In this document: one piece after another, positions 36,226-44,886 of the stretch
Numbering within the stretch: position 1 is the stretch's first letter
Layout of the letters: every line of letters starts with the position of its first letter
Source of the DNA: Deltaproteobacteria bacterium
Lineage (GTDB): Bacteria > Myxococcota_A > Polyangia > Polyangiales > Sandaracinaceae
NCBI GenBank assembly: GCA_017303575.1
Contig: JAFLCL010000002.1
Location: 1 to 64,000, forward strand
Direction: 5' to 3'
Length of the DNA stretch: 64,000 nt
Program-made: the position numbers and the translations under genes
The notes under the pieces: model-generated
The model's input: the letters and a program-made list of their open reading frames with translations, nothing else
Told to the model about the DNA's origin: nothing
Database searches by the model: none

Positions 36226-36873
36226 TCAGAAGAGCAGCGCTGTGTTCACCGCTTCGAGCACCGTGAGCGCACCACCGAGCACCAGGTGCGCCGTGGCGAG
36301 GCTCTGGAGGGTCGTGAAGTGTCGATCTGGGTGCGCCCACCCGAGGTCGACGGCATTCGCGCCGATGAACCCTATGGCGCCCTGCAGGAGAAAGAGCGCC
36401 AGCGCGGCCCACCGCGTCACTTCGTAGATGCGCCAGTCGGAGTCGATGCGCGACGCGCGGTCGAAGTCCACTTGTGTGGACGCGAGCAGGGCGCCGATGC
36501 CCAGCACAGCAGCTGTGCCGCCGAGCAGCGCGTGAGGCCAAGGCGTCTCACCACCGCAGTCGTTCAGGACCGCGCTGTTGTTGGCACACGCGGTTTCCGC
36601 ACGGCCGCCGTGGAACCCATACTCGTCGCCGAACTGGATGCCGCCCAACACCGTGGCGCCACCGAGCGTCACCGCCGCGCCGAGATGCAGCGCGCGCGTC
36701 CACTCCATGATCGTGCGCGTGTCCGCGTCGGCGCGCGCTGCCTCTTCGTCGAGCGTCCGCGAGGCCGACTCGGCCGCGAAGGTCTCGGGCGCGAGCACGG
36801 GCGACACGTCGGGTGCCCGCAGCGACAGACCGAAGAGAGGAGTCGCGAGAAGCAAGGTGAGGAGGGCAGGCAT
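36226..36873 (-). CDS. Multi-pass membrane protein, unknown
   Basis: 215 aa. A signal-like first helix (MPALLTLLLATPLFGLSL), then four membrane segments (around 62-80, 110-130, 147-167, 185-210) and an insert with two cysteines (ACANNSAVLNDCGG). His residues near helix ends (ALHLGAA, PWPHALLGG, LATAHLVLGG) give it a cytochrome-b561-like feel, but the family is not certain. GGAGA precedes ATG 36873. A weak sigma-54-like site (CGGCATC-N4-TTGCT) is at 36987-37002. Confidence 0.65.
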   Translation of the reverse strand: MPALLTLLLATPLFGLSLRAPDVSPVLAPETFAAESASRTLDEEAARADADTRTIMEWTRALHLGAAVTLGGATVLGGIQFGDEYGFHGGRAETACANNSAVLNDCGGETPWPHALLGGTAAVLGIGALLASTQVDFDRASRIDSDWRIYEVTRWAALALFLLQGAIGFIGANAVDLGWAHPDRHFTTLQSLATAHLVLGGALTVLEAVNTALLF

Positions 36874-37087
36874 GGACGTCTCCGTTTCCGAACGAGCGTT
36901 CGCGTCGCCCGCACGCCAAGACGGCGCGCGATCGAATGGCGCCTCTCGCGACTGCTGATGCTGTCGCCGGGCTCGCATCGGTCGAGAGCAAGGCCGATGC
37001 CGCGCGCGCCGCGGCGAGCGTGCGCCACGTTGGCCTCGATCGTGCGCAGGCAGCGTCCTCGAGACGAGGACACCCGGAGGTCGTGCG

Positions 37088-37477
37088 ATGCAAGACGAGG
37101 TCATTCAGTCCGCGCTGGGTCACGGCGAGATTGCGGTCCGCATCGTGTGCCTCTACGTGGCGTCCCTTCTCGCGCTGCGGTTCGCCGGGCGTAGCGTCCA
37201 GTCACACGTGCGGCCGATCGATCTCACCGCCCTCCTCCTCATGCTGGGCGTGATGGGCCGCTCGCTACACCTGGATGACAAGGGCCTCGCCTCCGAGCTC
37301 GTGGTGATCGTCACGATGAGCGTGTGTGCGAGAGCGACATCGTGGGTCGCCGCGGCGCGCCGAGGCTTCGAGCAAGTGCGCGGCACCCAGCCAGGGCTGG
37401 CGCTCGACCACGCGCTGTCCGCGCCGCAGCCGGGCGATTCGCCGCCGCGATGGCAGCCATCGCTCGCGCCGACCTGA
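37088..37477 (+). CDS. YetF/DUF421-like membrane protein, N-terminal domain only
   Basis: 129 aa. VRIVCLYVASLLALRFAGRSVQSHVRPIDLTALLLMLGVMGRSL matches the N-terminal three-helix membrane part of DUF421 (YetF) proteins. The usual soluble C-terminal half (about 100 residues) is absent and replaced by a Pro-rich tail, so it is a truncated or single-domain form. GGAGG stands 7 bases before the ATG. Confidence 0.75.
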   Translation: MQDEVIQSALGHGEIAVRIVCLYVASLLALRFAGRSVQSHVRPIDLTALLLMLGVMGRSLHLDDKGLASELVVIVTMSVCARATSWVAAARRGFEQVRGTQPGLALDHALSAPQPGDSPPRWQPSLAPT

Positions 37478-37605
37478 GCTCTTGGAGCCCCGCGACCGGC
37501 GCCTCCCCGTGCGCGTCGACGCCGCACGCGGGGCATGGGCGCGCGATCGCGCCGGTCAAGGGCGGTGAAAGCCCCGACGATTCGCGACGATTGGTGGTCG
37601 CCCGC

Positions 37606-37621
37606 GGGCACGTGCGTTGCG
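37606..37621 (+). promoter_or_regulatory. Predicted sigma-54 promoter
   Basis: GGGCACG-N4-TTGCG, GG-N10-GC, among the best in the window. The predicted start is near 37632, 29 bases before an ATG with AGAGGAG. Confidence 0.6.
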
Positions 37622-37660
37622 ACCTCGCGCGGGCCGCTGACGGCCAGAGGAGCCACACCG

Positions 37661-37876
37661 ATGCCGATGCACCGAATGACCATGCTCCGGACCGAGCCCT
37701 TCGATCCGATCGTCGCGCCGCCGAGCGCACGGCGTCGACGCAGCACGCTCGAGCGCGAGGCGGTACGACCCGAGACGCTGCGTCGAGCGCCGACAGCGAG
37801 CGAGATTCCCCGCGATGAGCGCCAGCCCGGGCCAGACGACGACGCTCCTCGCGGTGGCGAACCGCGCCGCACCTGA
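37661..37876 (+). CDS. Small basic protein, 71 aa
   Basis: MPMHRMTMLRTEPFDPIVAPP followed by an Arg-rich, disordered chain. No known family. It is supported by a good ribosome site (AGAGGAG) and a strong sigma-54-like promoter at correct distance rather than by homology. The N-terminal TMLRTEPFDP faintly recalls small heat-shock protein starts, but nothing more. Confidence 0.5.
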   Translation: MPMHRMTMLRTEPFDPIVAPPSARRRRSTLEREAVRPETLRRAPTASEIPRDERQPGPDDDAPRGGEPRRT

Positions 37877-37890
37877 CCTCGAGGTTCGGC

Positions 37891-38655
37891 GTGTGCGCGG
37901 TCGCGCTCAAGGTGCTCACGTGGAACGTGAACGGCATCCGCGCGCGATCGGCGCAGGTGCTGGCGTTGCTCGCGGACGAGCGGCCCGATGTCGTCTGTCT
38001 CCAAGAGATCAAGGCCTCGCCCGAGAAGGTGCCAGGCGATCTCTTCGTCGCCGCCGACTACCACGCCCACTGGCACGGTCAGGGGGGCTACTCGGGCGTC
38101 GCGCTCTTGCTGCGTCGCGAGCGCTTCGCGGAGACACCCCGCTTCACGCATCCACCCTTCGATCTCGAGCACCGCATCGTGGTCGCGGAAGTCGGTACGA
38201 CCGTCTTCGCATCCGTCTACGTGCCCAATGGCGGCAAGGACTTCGCGGCCAAGATGAGCTTTCTCCGAGAGCTCGATGCGTGGGCCGCGGAGCTCGCGGC
38301 CAGAGAACGTCGTCTCGTCCTGTCGGGCGATCTCAACGTGGCGCGCACCGACAGCGACGTTCATCCAGTCTTTCGCGCAGAGATGATCGGACAGCTGCCC
38401 GAAGAACGAGCCCTGCTCGAGAGTCTCTTCGCGCGCGGGCTCGTCGACGTGGGTCGCAGCGTCGCCCCCGACGACGACCGGCTCTTCACCTGGTGGGCGC
38501 CGTGGCGCAACGCGCGAGCGCGCAATCTCGGATGGCGGCTCGATTACGTCGTGGCGAGCCGCGCGCTCGTCGGCGAAGGCACGACGTGTGTTTCTCGTCG
38601 TGACGTCGGCACCAGCGATCACGGGCCCGTGATCGCGCTCTTGCGAGGCCCGTGA
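37891..38655 (+). CDS. xth: Exodeoxyribonuclease III (AP endonuclease)
   Basis: 254 aa of the EEP nuclease family. WNVNGIRAR (11-19), metal ligand E39 in CLQEIK, GYSGVALL, GDLNVARTDSDVH (146-158), LGWRLDYVVAS and the terminal SDHGPV with the catalytic His. It cleaves at abasic sites and removes 3' blocks in base excision repair, complementing the AlkA-like and UdgX genes of this window. It starts at GTG 37891 with GAGG in front. Confidence 0.93.
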   Translation: MCAVALKVLTWNVNGIRARSAQVLALLADERPDVVCLQEIKASPEKVPGDLFVAADYHAHWHGQGGYSGVALLLRRERFAETPRFTHPPFDLEHRIVVAEVGTTVFASVYVPNGGKDFAAKMSFLRELDAWAAELAARERRLVLSGDLNVARTDSDVHPVFRAEMIGQLPEERALLESLFARGLVDVGRSVAPDDDRLFTWWAPWRNARARNLGWRLDYVVASRALVGEGTTCVSRRDVGTSDHGPVIALLRGP

Positions 38656-38677
38656 GCCGCCGTCCGCGTGGGTCGCG

Positions 38678-39853
38678 TCAGTCGACGGGTGGCGGGGAGC
38701 GATCCGGTCGCCAGGACGAGGGACCTCGCTCGAGGCCGTGCTCGAAGGCCTCGATGAACGTGTTGCGGAGGACACCCACGACGGCCTGAAGCGCGCTCAC
38801 GCCGGGCTGATCGAACGACCCCGACACGTTCACGCGCGTGGCGAATCGATCGGTCCCGTGGTTCTCGAAGAGATCCACGACGAGCTGCACCACGAGATCC
38901 GCGATCACGTTCACGACGTCGCCGTGCTCGCCCCACTCGACGAGGTCGAGGTGCTCGACCATCGGCTTCACGTAGCCTTGGAAGTTGCCGCGGCGCGACG
39001 AGATCTCGCTGTAGCAGAAGAAGTCTCCGCCCTCGGCGTCCACCCACGCGTACGCGCGGAGGAACCGGTTGAGCTCCCGGGCGGGAAGGCGCTCGAGCGC
39101 GAGCGCCAGGTCGAAGGTGGGCCGCTCCTGCCAAGGATCGAGATCGATCGTCGCCCGCAGACGACCGCTGCGCTGCACGCGCGCGCTCACCTCGACGTGC
39201 GCCGGCAGCCGGCGGCCGGTCTCTTCCTGCTGCGTGCTGAGGCCGGTCGCCTCGACCTCGAGATCGGCCGCGACGAGGTCGACCGTCGGGCGCGATCCGA
39301 AGTCGCGGTAGTGCACCTCGCCGTCGTGCACCGCGAAGTGGTTGATGGTGATGGGCACGAGGTCATCGACGGTGTCGCGCCAGTCGTTGCCTTCACCGTT
39401 CTGCCCGCTCGCGCCGTTCACGAAGTTGAGCACCGGGTGCTCGGCCACGATCTCCGCCACCACGCTCCCTTGGAACAACGCGAGCCACTCGAGCGAGACG
39501 TCGATGCGCTCGGCCTCGACGAAGGGCACCCTGACGTCCTCGTCCACGCGCTCGATGCGGAGATCGTCGAGCACGTACGCGCCGCGCAGGAGGGACACGT
39601 CCACGTCGAGCACACGGCCGGTGTAGCCGTCCATGTTGGCGAGGCGATCGTTGATGACCGACTTGAGGATCCACGGGAGCGCGAGGCGGCCGAGAACGAG
39701 CAGGCCGACGATGCCGAGGAGCACCTTGGCCTTGCCCGTCCAGAGGAACGTGCGCAATCGCTGCCAGCGAGTCCCACCGTGCGTCGGCACGAACGAAGGG
39801 CTCGTGGCCCGACGTACGCGGCGGTCTGCGTCCCCTGCCGTCTCGTGGCTCAT
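38678..39853 (-). CDS. DUF748-family membrane-anchored protein
   Basis: 391 aa. A single N-terminal membrane helix (about 35-55: KAKVLLGIVGLLVLGRLALPW) anchors a large periplasmic beta-rich DUF748/AsmA-like domain (YTGRVLDVDVSLLRGAYVLDDLRIE, DDLVPITINHFAVHDGEVHYRDFGSRPTVDLVAADLEVEATGL). Such proteins are thought to bridge the envelope, possibly moving lipids. ATG 39853 has AGGAG and overlaps the stop of the YihY gene (ATGA), so translation is coupled. Confidence 0.85.
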   Translation of the reverse strand: MSHETAGDADRRVRRATSPSFVPTHGGTRWQRLRTFLWTGKAKVLLGIVGLLVLGRLALPWILKSVINDRLANMDGYTGRVLDVDVSLLRGAYVLDDLRIERVDEDVRVPFVEAERIDVSLEWLALFQGSVVAEIVAEHPVLNFVNGASGQNGEGNDWRDTVDDLVPITINHFAVHDGEVHYRDFGSRPTVDLVAADLEVEATGLSTQQEETGRRLPAHVEVSARVQRSGRLRATIDLDPWQERPTFDLALALERLPARELNRFLRAYAWVDAEGGDFFCYSEISSRRGNFQGYVKPMVEHLDLVEWGEHGDVVNVIADLVVQLVVDLFENHGTDRFATRVNVSGSFDQPGVSALQAVVGVLRNTFIEAFEHGLERGPSSWRPDRSPPPVD

Positions 39854-40899
39854 GTCGTCTCCTGTCGTGAAGCCTCGAGGGCGCGCGGTGCGACGCGCTT
39901 GGGACATCCGTCGCGGGACGAGCGCACCTTCAAGCCCGAGCGTGAAGAGAGCTCGGCCGTCAGCTCGGCGCCGTAGAGGAAGAGCTCGCCCACGAGGAAG
40001 AGGGTCACGAGCACGCCCACCACAGCGCCGGCAGTGCCGTACGCGGCGCCGAAGTCGAAGAAGCTCGCACCCAGTCGCAGCACGATCAGCGTCGCCTCGA
40101 CGAGCAGCGCGGACACGAAGGCGCCTTGCAGGATGTCCGAAGGTCGAAGGCGAACGGGGGGAAGTGCCCAGTAGACCAAGGCGAGGGCGCCCATCCACAC
40201 GAGGAACGAGACGAGCTCGCGTCCGACGATCCACAGCGCCTCGACGAAGACGCTGTCGATCCCTCCGAACACGGACTCGCCGATCGCGCGCAGCACGAGC
40301 GAAGCGACCATCAAGAGCCCCGCGCCCAACGTGACGGCGACCGTCTTGGCCTGCGTGCCGAGGTAGGTCCGCACCTGCCGGAGGAGCGACGTGGAGGCGG
40401 GTCGCGGCTCGACGTCGAACACCATGCGGAACGCGCCTGCGACGAGGCCCACGAGCCGCGCGGATCCCACGACGAACATCAGGAGGCCGACGATCGTGGC
40501 GGTGCCGCTCCAGGCGCGCGCCTGCGTGACCCACTCACCGATCATCTCCACCGCCGGTGGGCCGAGCGACTCGCCCACGAGCCGATCGAGCTGCGCGCGC
40601 GACTCGTCATGGCCGAGGACCGCGCTCGAGATCGCCAGCACCACGAGCAGCAGCGGCGCGATGGAGAGCAGGGCGCCGAACGCGAGGCCCGCGGCGAGGC
40701 CGTCCCCGTTGTCGTGGTCGAGCCGATCGTAAGCCGCGCGGAAGAGCTCGAGCGACCATCGCCTGCCTACGGTCCCGGACGCGCTCGAGGGCTCGGTCGA
40801 CGAGGCGGACGAGCCTGTCGACACGGTGGCGAGCTCTCGAACGGACACGATCCGCCGACGACCGATCGCGGGCGGGGGTGCGAGGTGCTGGTGCGCCAT
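39850..40899 (-). CDS. YihY/BrkB-family membrane protein
   Basis: 349 aa. After a variable ~57-residue N-terminus, LFRAAYDRLDHDNGDGLAAGLAFGALLSIAPLLLVVLAI begins the six-helix YihY domain (GTATIVGLLMFVVGSARLVGLVAGAFRMVFDVE, YWALPPVRLRPSDILQGAF, FGAAYGTAGAVVGVLVTLFLVGELFLYGAELTA). It was once misnamed RNase BN; it is a membrane protein of uncertain role. It shares an ATGA overlap with the DUF748 gene. The ATG at 40899 lies 3 bases after the predicted sigma-54 start, so the true start could be downstream. Confidence 0.87.
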   Translation of the reverse strand: MAHQHLAPPPAIGRRRIVSVRELATVSTGSSASSTEPSSASGTVGRRWSLELFRAAYDRLDHDNGDGLAAGLAFGALLSIAPLLLVVLAISSAVLGHDESRAQLDRLVGESLGPPAVEMIGEWVTQARAWSGTATIVGLLMFVVGSARLVGLVAGAFRMVFDVEPRPASTSLLRQVRTYLGTQAKTVAVTLGAGLLMVASLVLRAIGESVFGGIDSVFVEALWIVGRELVSFLVWMGALALVYWALPPVRLRPSDILQGAFVSALLVEATLIVLRLGASFFDFGAAYGTAGAVVGVLVTLFLVGELFLYGAELTAELSSRSGLKVRSSRDGCPKRVAPRALEASRQETT

Positions 40900-40912
40900 G
40901 ACGCGGCTGGAA

Positions 40913-40928
40913 AGCGAGTCGCGTGCCC
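40913..40928 (-). promoter_or_regulatory. Predicted sigma-54 promoter, near-leaderless spacing
   Basis: Minus strand GGGCACG-N4-TCGCT, GG-N10-GC. The expected start (about 40902) is three bases before the annotated YihY ATG. Confidence 0.55.
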
Positions 40929-41027
40929 GACTCAAACCGCGCTTCGTCTCGCGCGTGAGTGCGCAAGGAGGACACGGCTGTGGCGTTCGGTCCCGCGCGC
41001 CGCGCATCAGGTGGCTCGCGGCGATGG

Positions 41028-41075
41028 CATCACGGGTGCACCACATCAGCGGTGCACGACATCAGCGGTGCACTA
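41028..41075 (+). repeat. Three 16-bp tandem repeats upstream of the DUF6496 gene
   Basis: Unit catcagcggtgcacga, copies at 41028 (diverged), 41044 and 41060. They lie in the 5' region of the DUF6496 gene. A weak sigma-54-like site (TGGCATC-N4-GTGCA, 41025-41040) overlaps the first copy. Confidence 0.85.
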
Positions 41076-41135
41076 CGGAAGGACGAACTGTCCGTTCGGT
41101 ACTCGCCCGAGAGGTGCGATCACGGAGGAGCAGCC

Positions 41136-41369
41136 ATGGCCACGAAGCGCGCGAAGGAAAAGGCAGCCGAGAAGGTCGGCGAGGTGATGCACGAGTTCAA
41201 GCGCGGCACGCTCCGCAGCGGTCGTGGTGGGCGCAAGGTCACCTCACGCAAACAGGCGATCGCGATCGGCCTCTCGGAAGCGCGGGCCGCGGGGGGCTCG
41301 GTGCCGCGCGCGAAGGCGACATCGAAGCGCTCGACCGCGAAACCGCGGACGAAGCGCACGAGCGCCTGA
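41136..41369 (+). CDS. DUF6496 small basic protein
   Basis: 77 aa. MHEFKRGTLRSGRGGRKVTSRKQAIAIGLSEARAAG is the complete DUF6496 core, flanked by Lys/Ala-rich ends. Very basic, probably nucleic-acid associated. Excellent ribosome site (CGGAGGAG, 5-base spacing). Confidence 0.85.
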   Translation: MATKRAKEKAAEKVGEVMHEFKRGTLRSGRGGRKVTSRKQAIAIGLSEARAAGGSVPRAKATSKRSTAKPRTKRTSA

Positions 41370-41405
41370 CCGCATGTGACTCGGGTCTCGTGGGCTCACC
41401 TCCTT

Positions 41406-41421
41406 GGGCTCACGTCTTGCC
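41406..41421 (+). promoter_or_regulatory. Possible sigma-54 promoter
   Basis: GGGCTCA-N4-TTGCC, GG-N10-GC. The predicted start is near 41432, 24 bases before the next ATG. Confidence 0.42.
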
Positions 41422-41455
41422 AATCGGTTCGCGGTCCACTCACGAGGAGAACGCA

Positions 41456-41695
41456 ATGCCCCGCCAGCGACGCGACACACGCATCGATCGACCCGAGCCA
41501 CGCCCCGCGGGCGGGCACGGCCCGCTCGTCACCGAGTCACCCAGCGCGTCACCCAGCGCCGAGCCGCACGGCGCGAAGCCCGCGACGCACATCGTCACCG
41601 ACGGCCCGAACGCGGGCGACCGCCGGCCCGCCGAGGAGACGAGTGACGTGGAAGACGGCGTCCCCACGTTGCCTCGTCACCCCGCGGCAGCTTGA
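41456..41695 (+). CDS. Small disordered protein, 79 aa
   Basis: A Pro/Ser/Arg-rich, hydrophilic chain (TRIDRPEPRPAGGHGP, SPSASPSAEPHGAKPATHIVTDGPNAGDRRPAEETSD). No family recognised. It is supported by GAGGAGAACGCA before the ATG and by its place next to other sigma-54-linked small genes. Cytoplasmic. Confidence 0.55.
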   Translation: MPRQRRDTRIDRPEPRPAGGHGPLVTESPSASPSAEPHGAKPATHIVTDGPNAGDRRPAEETSDVEDGVPTLPRHPAAA

Positions 41696-41708
41696 TCGAT
41701 CGAGCGCG

Positions 41709-42596
41709 CTACTGCGCGTTCAGGCCCTGCAGTCGCTCGGACACCCGATCGGTGTCCGCCTGCCGACCGCGCACGAGGCCTCGGTAGATGCGGTAGATGC
41801 GCACAGCGTCTTCGCGTCGATTGGTCTGCTCGTAGCAGAAGCCGAGATCGAACAGCGGGCCCGGATCGCTGGGCGCGGGCACGAGGCGGTACCAGGCCTC
41901 GTACTCGCGCGCCGCGTCGGGGTAGCGCTGGATGGAGCGGTACGCGATCGCCAGGTTGAGGTGCACGTCCGGTGAGTCGGGGTGACGTGCCTGCGCGCCT
42001 TCGAGCGCGGCGATGGCTTCTTCGGGGCGGCCCGCTTGCCTCAGCGCGACCGCGTAGTTGTTCAGGATGTCGGGCTCGTCGGGGATCTGCACGAGCGCGA
42101 GCTCGTACGCGTGGATCGCCTCGTCCACACGACGAAGGCGACGAAGGCAGGCGCCGAGGTTGCCCCAGCTCGCCGCGTCTTGGCCGTTGATCTCGACCGC
42201 GCGTCGCAGCGAGGTGACTGCCTCTTCGCAGCGGTTCAGCCGTCCGAGCACGGCGCCCATCATCGCGTGCGCTTCCTGGCTGTTGGGCTCGAGCTCGACG
42301 ACGCGACGGAACGACGCGAGCGAGTCGTCGAGACGGTTCTGCTGTCGGCGCACCGCGCCGAGCGTGAAGTGCGCGGCGGCGTGGGTCGGTCGAAGGCGGA
42401 TCGCCTCCTCGGCTGCAGCCGCGGCCTCTTCCCAATTGCCTGCGCGACGATGGGCCACGGCGAGTCGGTAGGCCGCTTCAGCTTGCTCACCCGCCGCGCG
42501 ATCCTGTGCAGCGCCGGGCGCGGCGTCGAAGGTGCTCGACACCACGGGGCCCGACAGCGCGATCAGCAACAAGGCCCAACGAGCACCCTTCGACAT
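41709..42596 (-). CDS. Secreted TPR-repeat protein
   Basis: 295 aa. The signal peptide ends around residue 30 (PGAAQ). About six tetratricopeptide repeats follow (GNWEEAAAAAEEAIRLRPTHAAAHFTLGAV, NRLDDSLASFRRVVELEPNSQEAHAMMGAV, RCEEAVTSLRRAVEINGQDAASWGNLGAC, and so on) with a capping helix. Likely a periplasmic scaffold. The partner is unknown. Confidence 0.85.
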   Translation of the reverse strand: MSKGARWALLLIALSGPVVSSTFDAAPGAAQDRAAGEQAEAAYRLAVAHRRAGNWEEAAAAAEEAIRLRPTHAAAHFTLGAVRRQQNRLDDSLASFRRVVELEPNSQEAHAMMGAVLGRLNRCEEAVTSLRRAVEINGQDAASWGNLGACLRRLRRVDEAIHAYELALVQIPDEPDILNNYAVALRQAGRPEEAIAALEGAQARHPDSPDVHLNLAIAYRSIQRYPDAAREYEAWYRLVPAPSDPGPLFDLGFCYEQTNRREDAVRIYRIYRGLVRGRQADTDRVSERLQGLNAQ

Positions 42597-42683
42597 GAGA
42601 CCTCCACGAGTCGCGTCGGACGCGGCGGACGAGGCGCGGATTCTACGCCGGCGCCCGCTGCCACCGCGGAGACGTCTTCGGCG

Positions 42684-43811
42684 TCAATCCACGCCGTTCG
42701 TCAGCGTCAGCGTGTACGACGAGCACGCGCGCGGCGCGCCATCGCGACGACGCACCCGAACCGAGATCACGGTCGAGTTGTCCTCGCACGGGCTGACGTT
42801 GTCGACGGGCGTGCCCGTCCAGCACGGGCACTGACCCGTGAGCGTGCCGCCGCGGTCTTCGCGGAAGTCCATCGCGAAGTTGTAGTCGGTGTACGTGCCC
42901 GCGGTGCACGTTGTGCCGGTGTCGCACGCGCCGCGCACGACCCAGATCTCGTGCTCCGCAGCAGCGCCGGTGAGGTGGATCCCGACGTTGAACTGATCGC
43001 AGGTCGTGTCGGCGGTGTCGACGGCGCGGAAGCGGTACCAGACCTCGCGATCGATCGCGTTGCCGGTGACGGTCATCGTGCCGCCCGTGTCCGCGATGTC
43101 CCCGAGATCGATGGCGCCGCCGCAGCTCGTGCCCTGCGTCGCGCCGGGCATGGCCACGCACTCGCAGCCGGGCGCGGAGCGATCGATGTCGTAGCTGCCC
43201 GGATCGCACGCGCACACACCGCCCGCGCGACACGTGCCGCCAGTGGGAGAGTCCTCGCACATCGCCGAAGGGTCGCCGTCGTCCGCCGCGCCGTTGCAGT
43301 TGTTGTCGATCGTGTCGCAGATCTCGGGGAGGCGAGAGCTGCGGAGGGGATTCGTCTCGTCGCAGTCCGTCGCGGCAGGATCGCCGTCGCCGTCGATGTC
43401 GGTGCCGCCTGGCACGCAGCGCCTGCTCCGGCACACGTCGCCCGGCGTCGGGCAGGTGCCATCGCCGCGGCAGTTCGGGTAGTCGACGCACGCGCCCGCC
43501 TCGCAGCGCTGGAACGCCATGCACGTCACGCCGCCGCACACGTCGGGCGCGTCGCGGCCTGCGTCGGCGGGCGCGAAGGCATCGCGACCTGCATCGGATC
43601 CGCCCGGCGCGTCCGGCAGCGGGCCTGTGTCGACGGGGCCCACGTCGTTGCGAACGGGGTTCGTGTCCATCTGCGGGCCCGAGTCTCGGCGCGGGCCCCC
43701 ACCCGAATCCGAGCCCGTGCCATCTCCGCCAGAGGCACACGCAGCCAGGCCGACGAGCGCGGCCGCCGCGATCGACCAACTCGATACTGCCAAGCGTGCG
43801 ATCGACGACAT
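42684..43811 (-). CDS. Lipoprotein with MopE-type metal-binding motif
   Basis: 375 aa. Signal peptide ending VGLAAC (Cys25) and a Gly/Asp/Pro linker. Cys-rich EGF-like stretches (CGGVTCMAFQRCEAGACVDYPNC) come next, then the motif DIDGDGDPAATDCDETNPLRSSRLPEICDTIDNNCNGAADDGD around 140-180. The C-terminal 170 residues look like a beta-sandwich (DREVWYRFRAVDTADTTCDQFNVGIHL). Probably a surface protein related to the one at the left edge. Start at ATG 43811, where the lipoprotein signal begins. Confidence 0.85.
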   Translation of the reverse strand: MSSIARLAVSSWSIAAAALVGLAACASGGDGTGSDSGGGPRRDSGPQMDTNPVRNDVGPVDTGPLPDAPGGSDAGRDAFAPADAGRDAPDVCGGVTCMAFQRCEAGACVDYPNCRGDGTCPTPGDVCRSRRCVPGGTDIDGDGDPAATDCDETNPLRSSRLPEICDTIDNNCNGAADDGDPSAMCEDSPTGGTCRAGGVCACDPGSYDIDRSAPGCECVAMPGATQGTSCGGAIDLGDIADTGGTMTVTGNAIDREVWYRFRAVDTADTTCDQFNVGIHLTGAAAEHEIWVVRGACDTGTTCTAGTYTDYNFAMDFREDRGGTLTGQCPCWTGTPVDNVSPCEDNSTVISVRVRRRDGAPRACSSYTLTLTNGVD

Positions 43812-43836
43812 ACGCAGAGAAGCGTAAGGGAACGAC

Positions 43837-44886
43837 GTGCGCGATCGCAAGCACCCGGCGGCGGACGCTCCGCCGCGCTCCTTCTTCCTGCGTGTTCGCG
43901 GTCCTGCGCCTGTGACGTTTCGCGTGGATCCCGCAGGCCTTCCCAAGGCGATGGCGCTGGGCCCTCATGCATCCATCACCCACCTCGAGCGTGGGGTGCC
44001 CGAGCGCGTACGCCCTGCGCTCGCGCCGATCGCGCATGCGATCGCGGAGGCGTCCTCGCACCTCGAGGCAGGGAGGGCGAGCGTCGAGGTGCTCGCATCG
44101 CACGGCCTCGAGGTCGATCGACGCGACGAGCCACGTGTCTCGATCCGCAGGCACCCGGCGGGGCGATTGCGAGAAGGGTCGGTGCATCGGCTGATCGACC
44201 ACGAGCTCGTGGGGCTCTCCTCGGGTGTGCGTGCGGTGGCCAAGCGCATGTGCCCGCCGGGGGGTGCGGCCGATCGTGCGTCGCGCTTCGAGTCGATGGG
44301 ATTCGCGGCGACGTGGTTCGGCGTCACCACGCACGGCGCGCACGCGGCCGAGCGCGAGGTCATCCTCGTGGCGCGGGATCGGAACACGCTCGAGCACGCG
44401 GCGCGCGTCGAGCGGGCTCTCGTCGACGCGTCGCGTGATCGCACCGACGACGCCGAGATCGTGCGAGAGATGGGCGACTTGCTCGGCTACCCGCGCTGCT
44501 GCGTCGAGCGGTTCGTCTCGCTTCGTGCGCGTGACGACGCGTCGCTCGCGGGGGCGCTGCTCGGCGCGCTCGAGGCACCGAGCCCGTTCGCGACGTCGTT
44601 CACAGTGCCGCCGTTCGTGCTGATCTCCCACGCACCCTGCTCGCCCGAATGCGGCGCGACGGTCGCGCTCGTCGAGGGGATCCTCGCCTCCACGGACTCT
44701 GCGACGCGCGAGGCGTACGCATCCCTCGCGCGCTTCGCGTGGGGCGTGGACGAGCAGGGCTGGCTCGTGCGCACTCGTGACGGCGCGAGCGAGCGCATCG
44801 ATCCTTCCGACCCGGAGCTCTTGGCGCAGCCCATCGAGACGCCAGATCCAGCGAGCCTCCACTGGCGCCTCACGCCGCGCGCGTGA
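43837..44886 (+). CDS. DUF483 protein
   Basis: 349 aa from GTG with AAGGG in front. The C-terminal part has the DUF483 core: LLGYPRCCVERF (215-226, C221/C222) and HAPCSPECGATVAL (C268, C272), four cysteines suited to a metal or Fe-S site. The N-terminal half is unlike known domains. Family function is unknown. The last 17 bases overlap the 3' end of the radical SAM gene on the other strand, and the two may work together. Divergent from the lipoprotein gene by only 25 bases. Confidence 0.8.
   Translation: MRDRKHPAADAPPRSFFLRVRGPAPVTFRVDPAGLPKAMALGPHASITHLERGVPERVRPALAPIAHAIAEASSHLEAGRASVEVLASHGLEVDRRDEPRVSIRRHPAGRLREGSVHRLIDHELVGLSSGVRAVAKRMCPPGGAADRASRFESMGFAATWFGVTTHGAHAAEREVILVARDRNTLEHAARVERALVDASRDRTDDAEIVREMGDLLGYPRCCVERFVSLRARDDASLAGALLGALEAPSPFATSFTVPPFVLISHAPCSPECGATVALVEGILASTDSATREAYASLARFAWGVDEQGWLVRTRDGASERIDPSDPELLAQPIETPDPASLHWRLTPRA

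Noticed and set aside
36987-37046. Two further GG-N10-GC sites (36987-37002 minus, 37031-37046 plus)
   Set aside because: One has a long leader and the other a poor -12 half; matches at this level are expected by chance.
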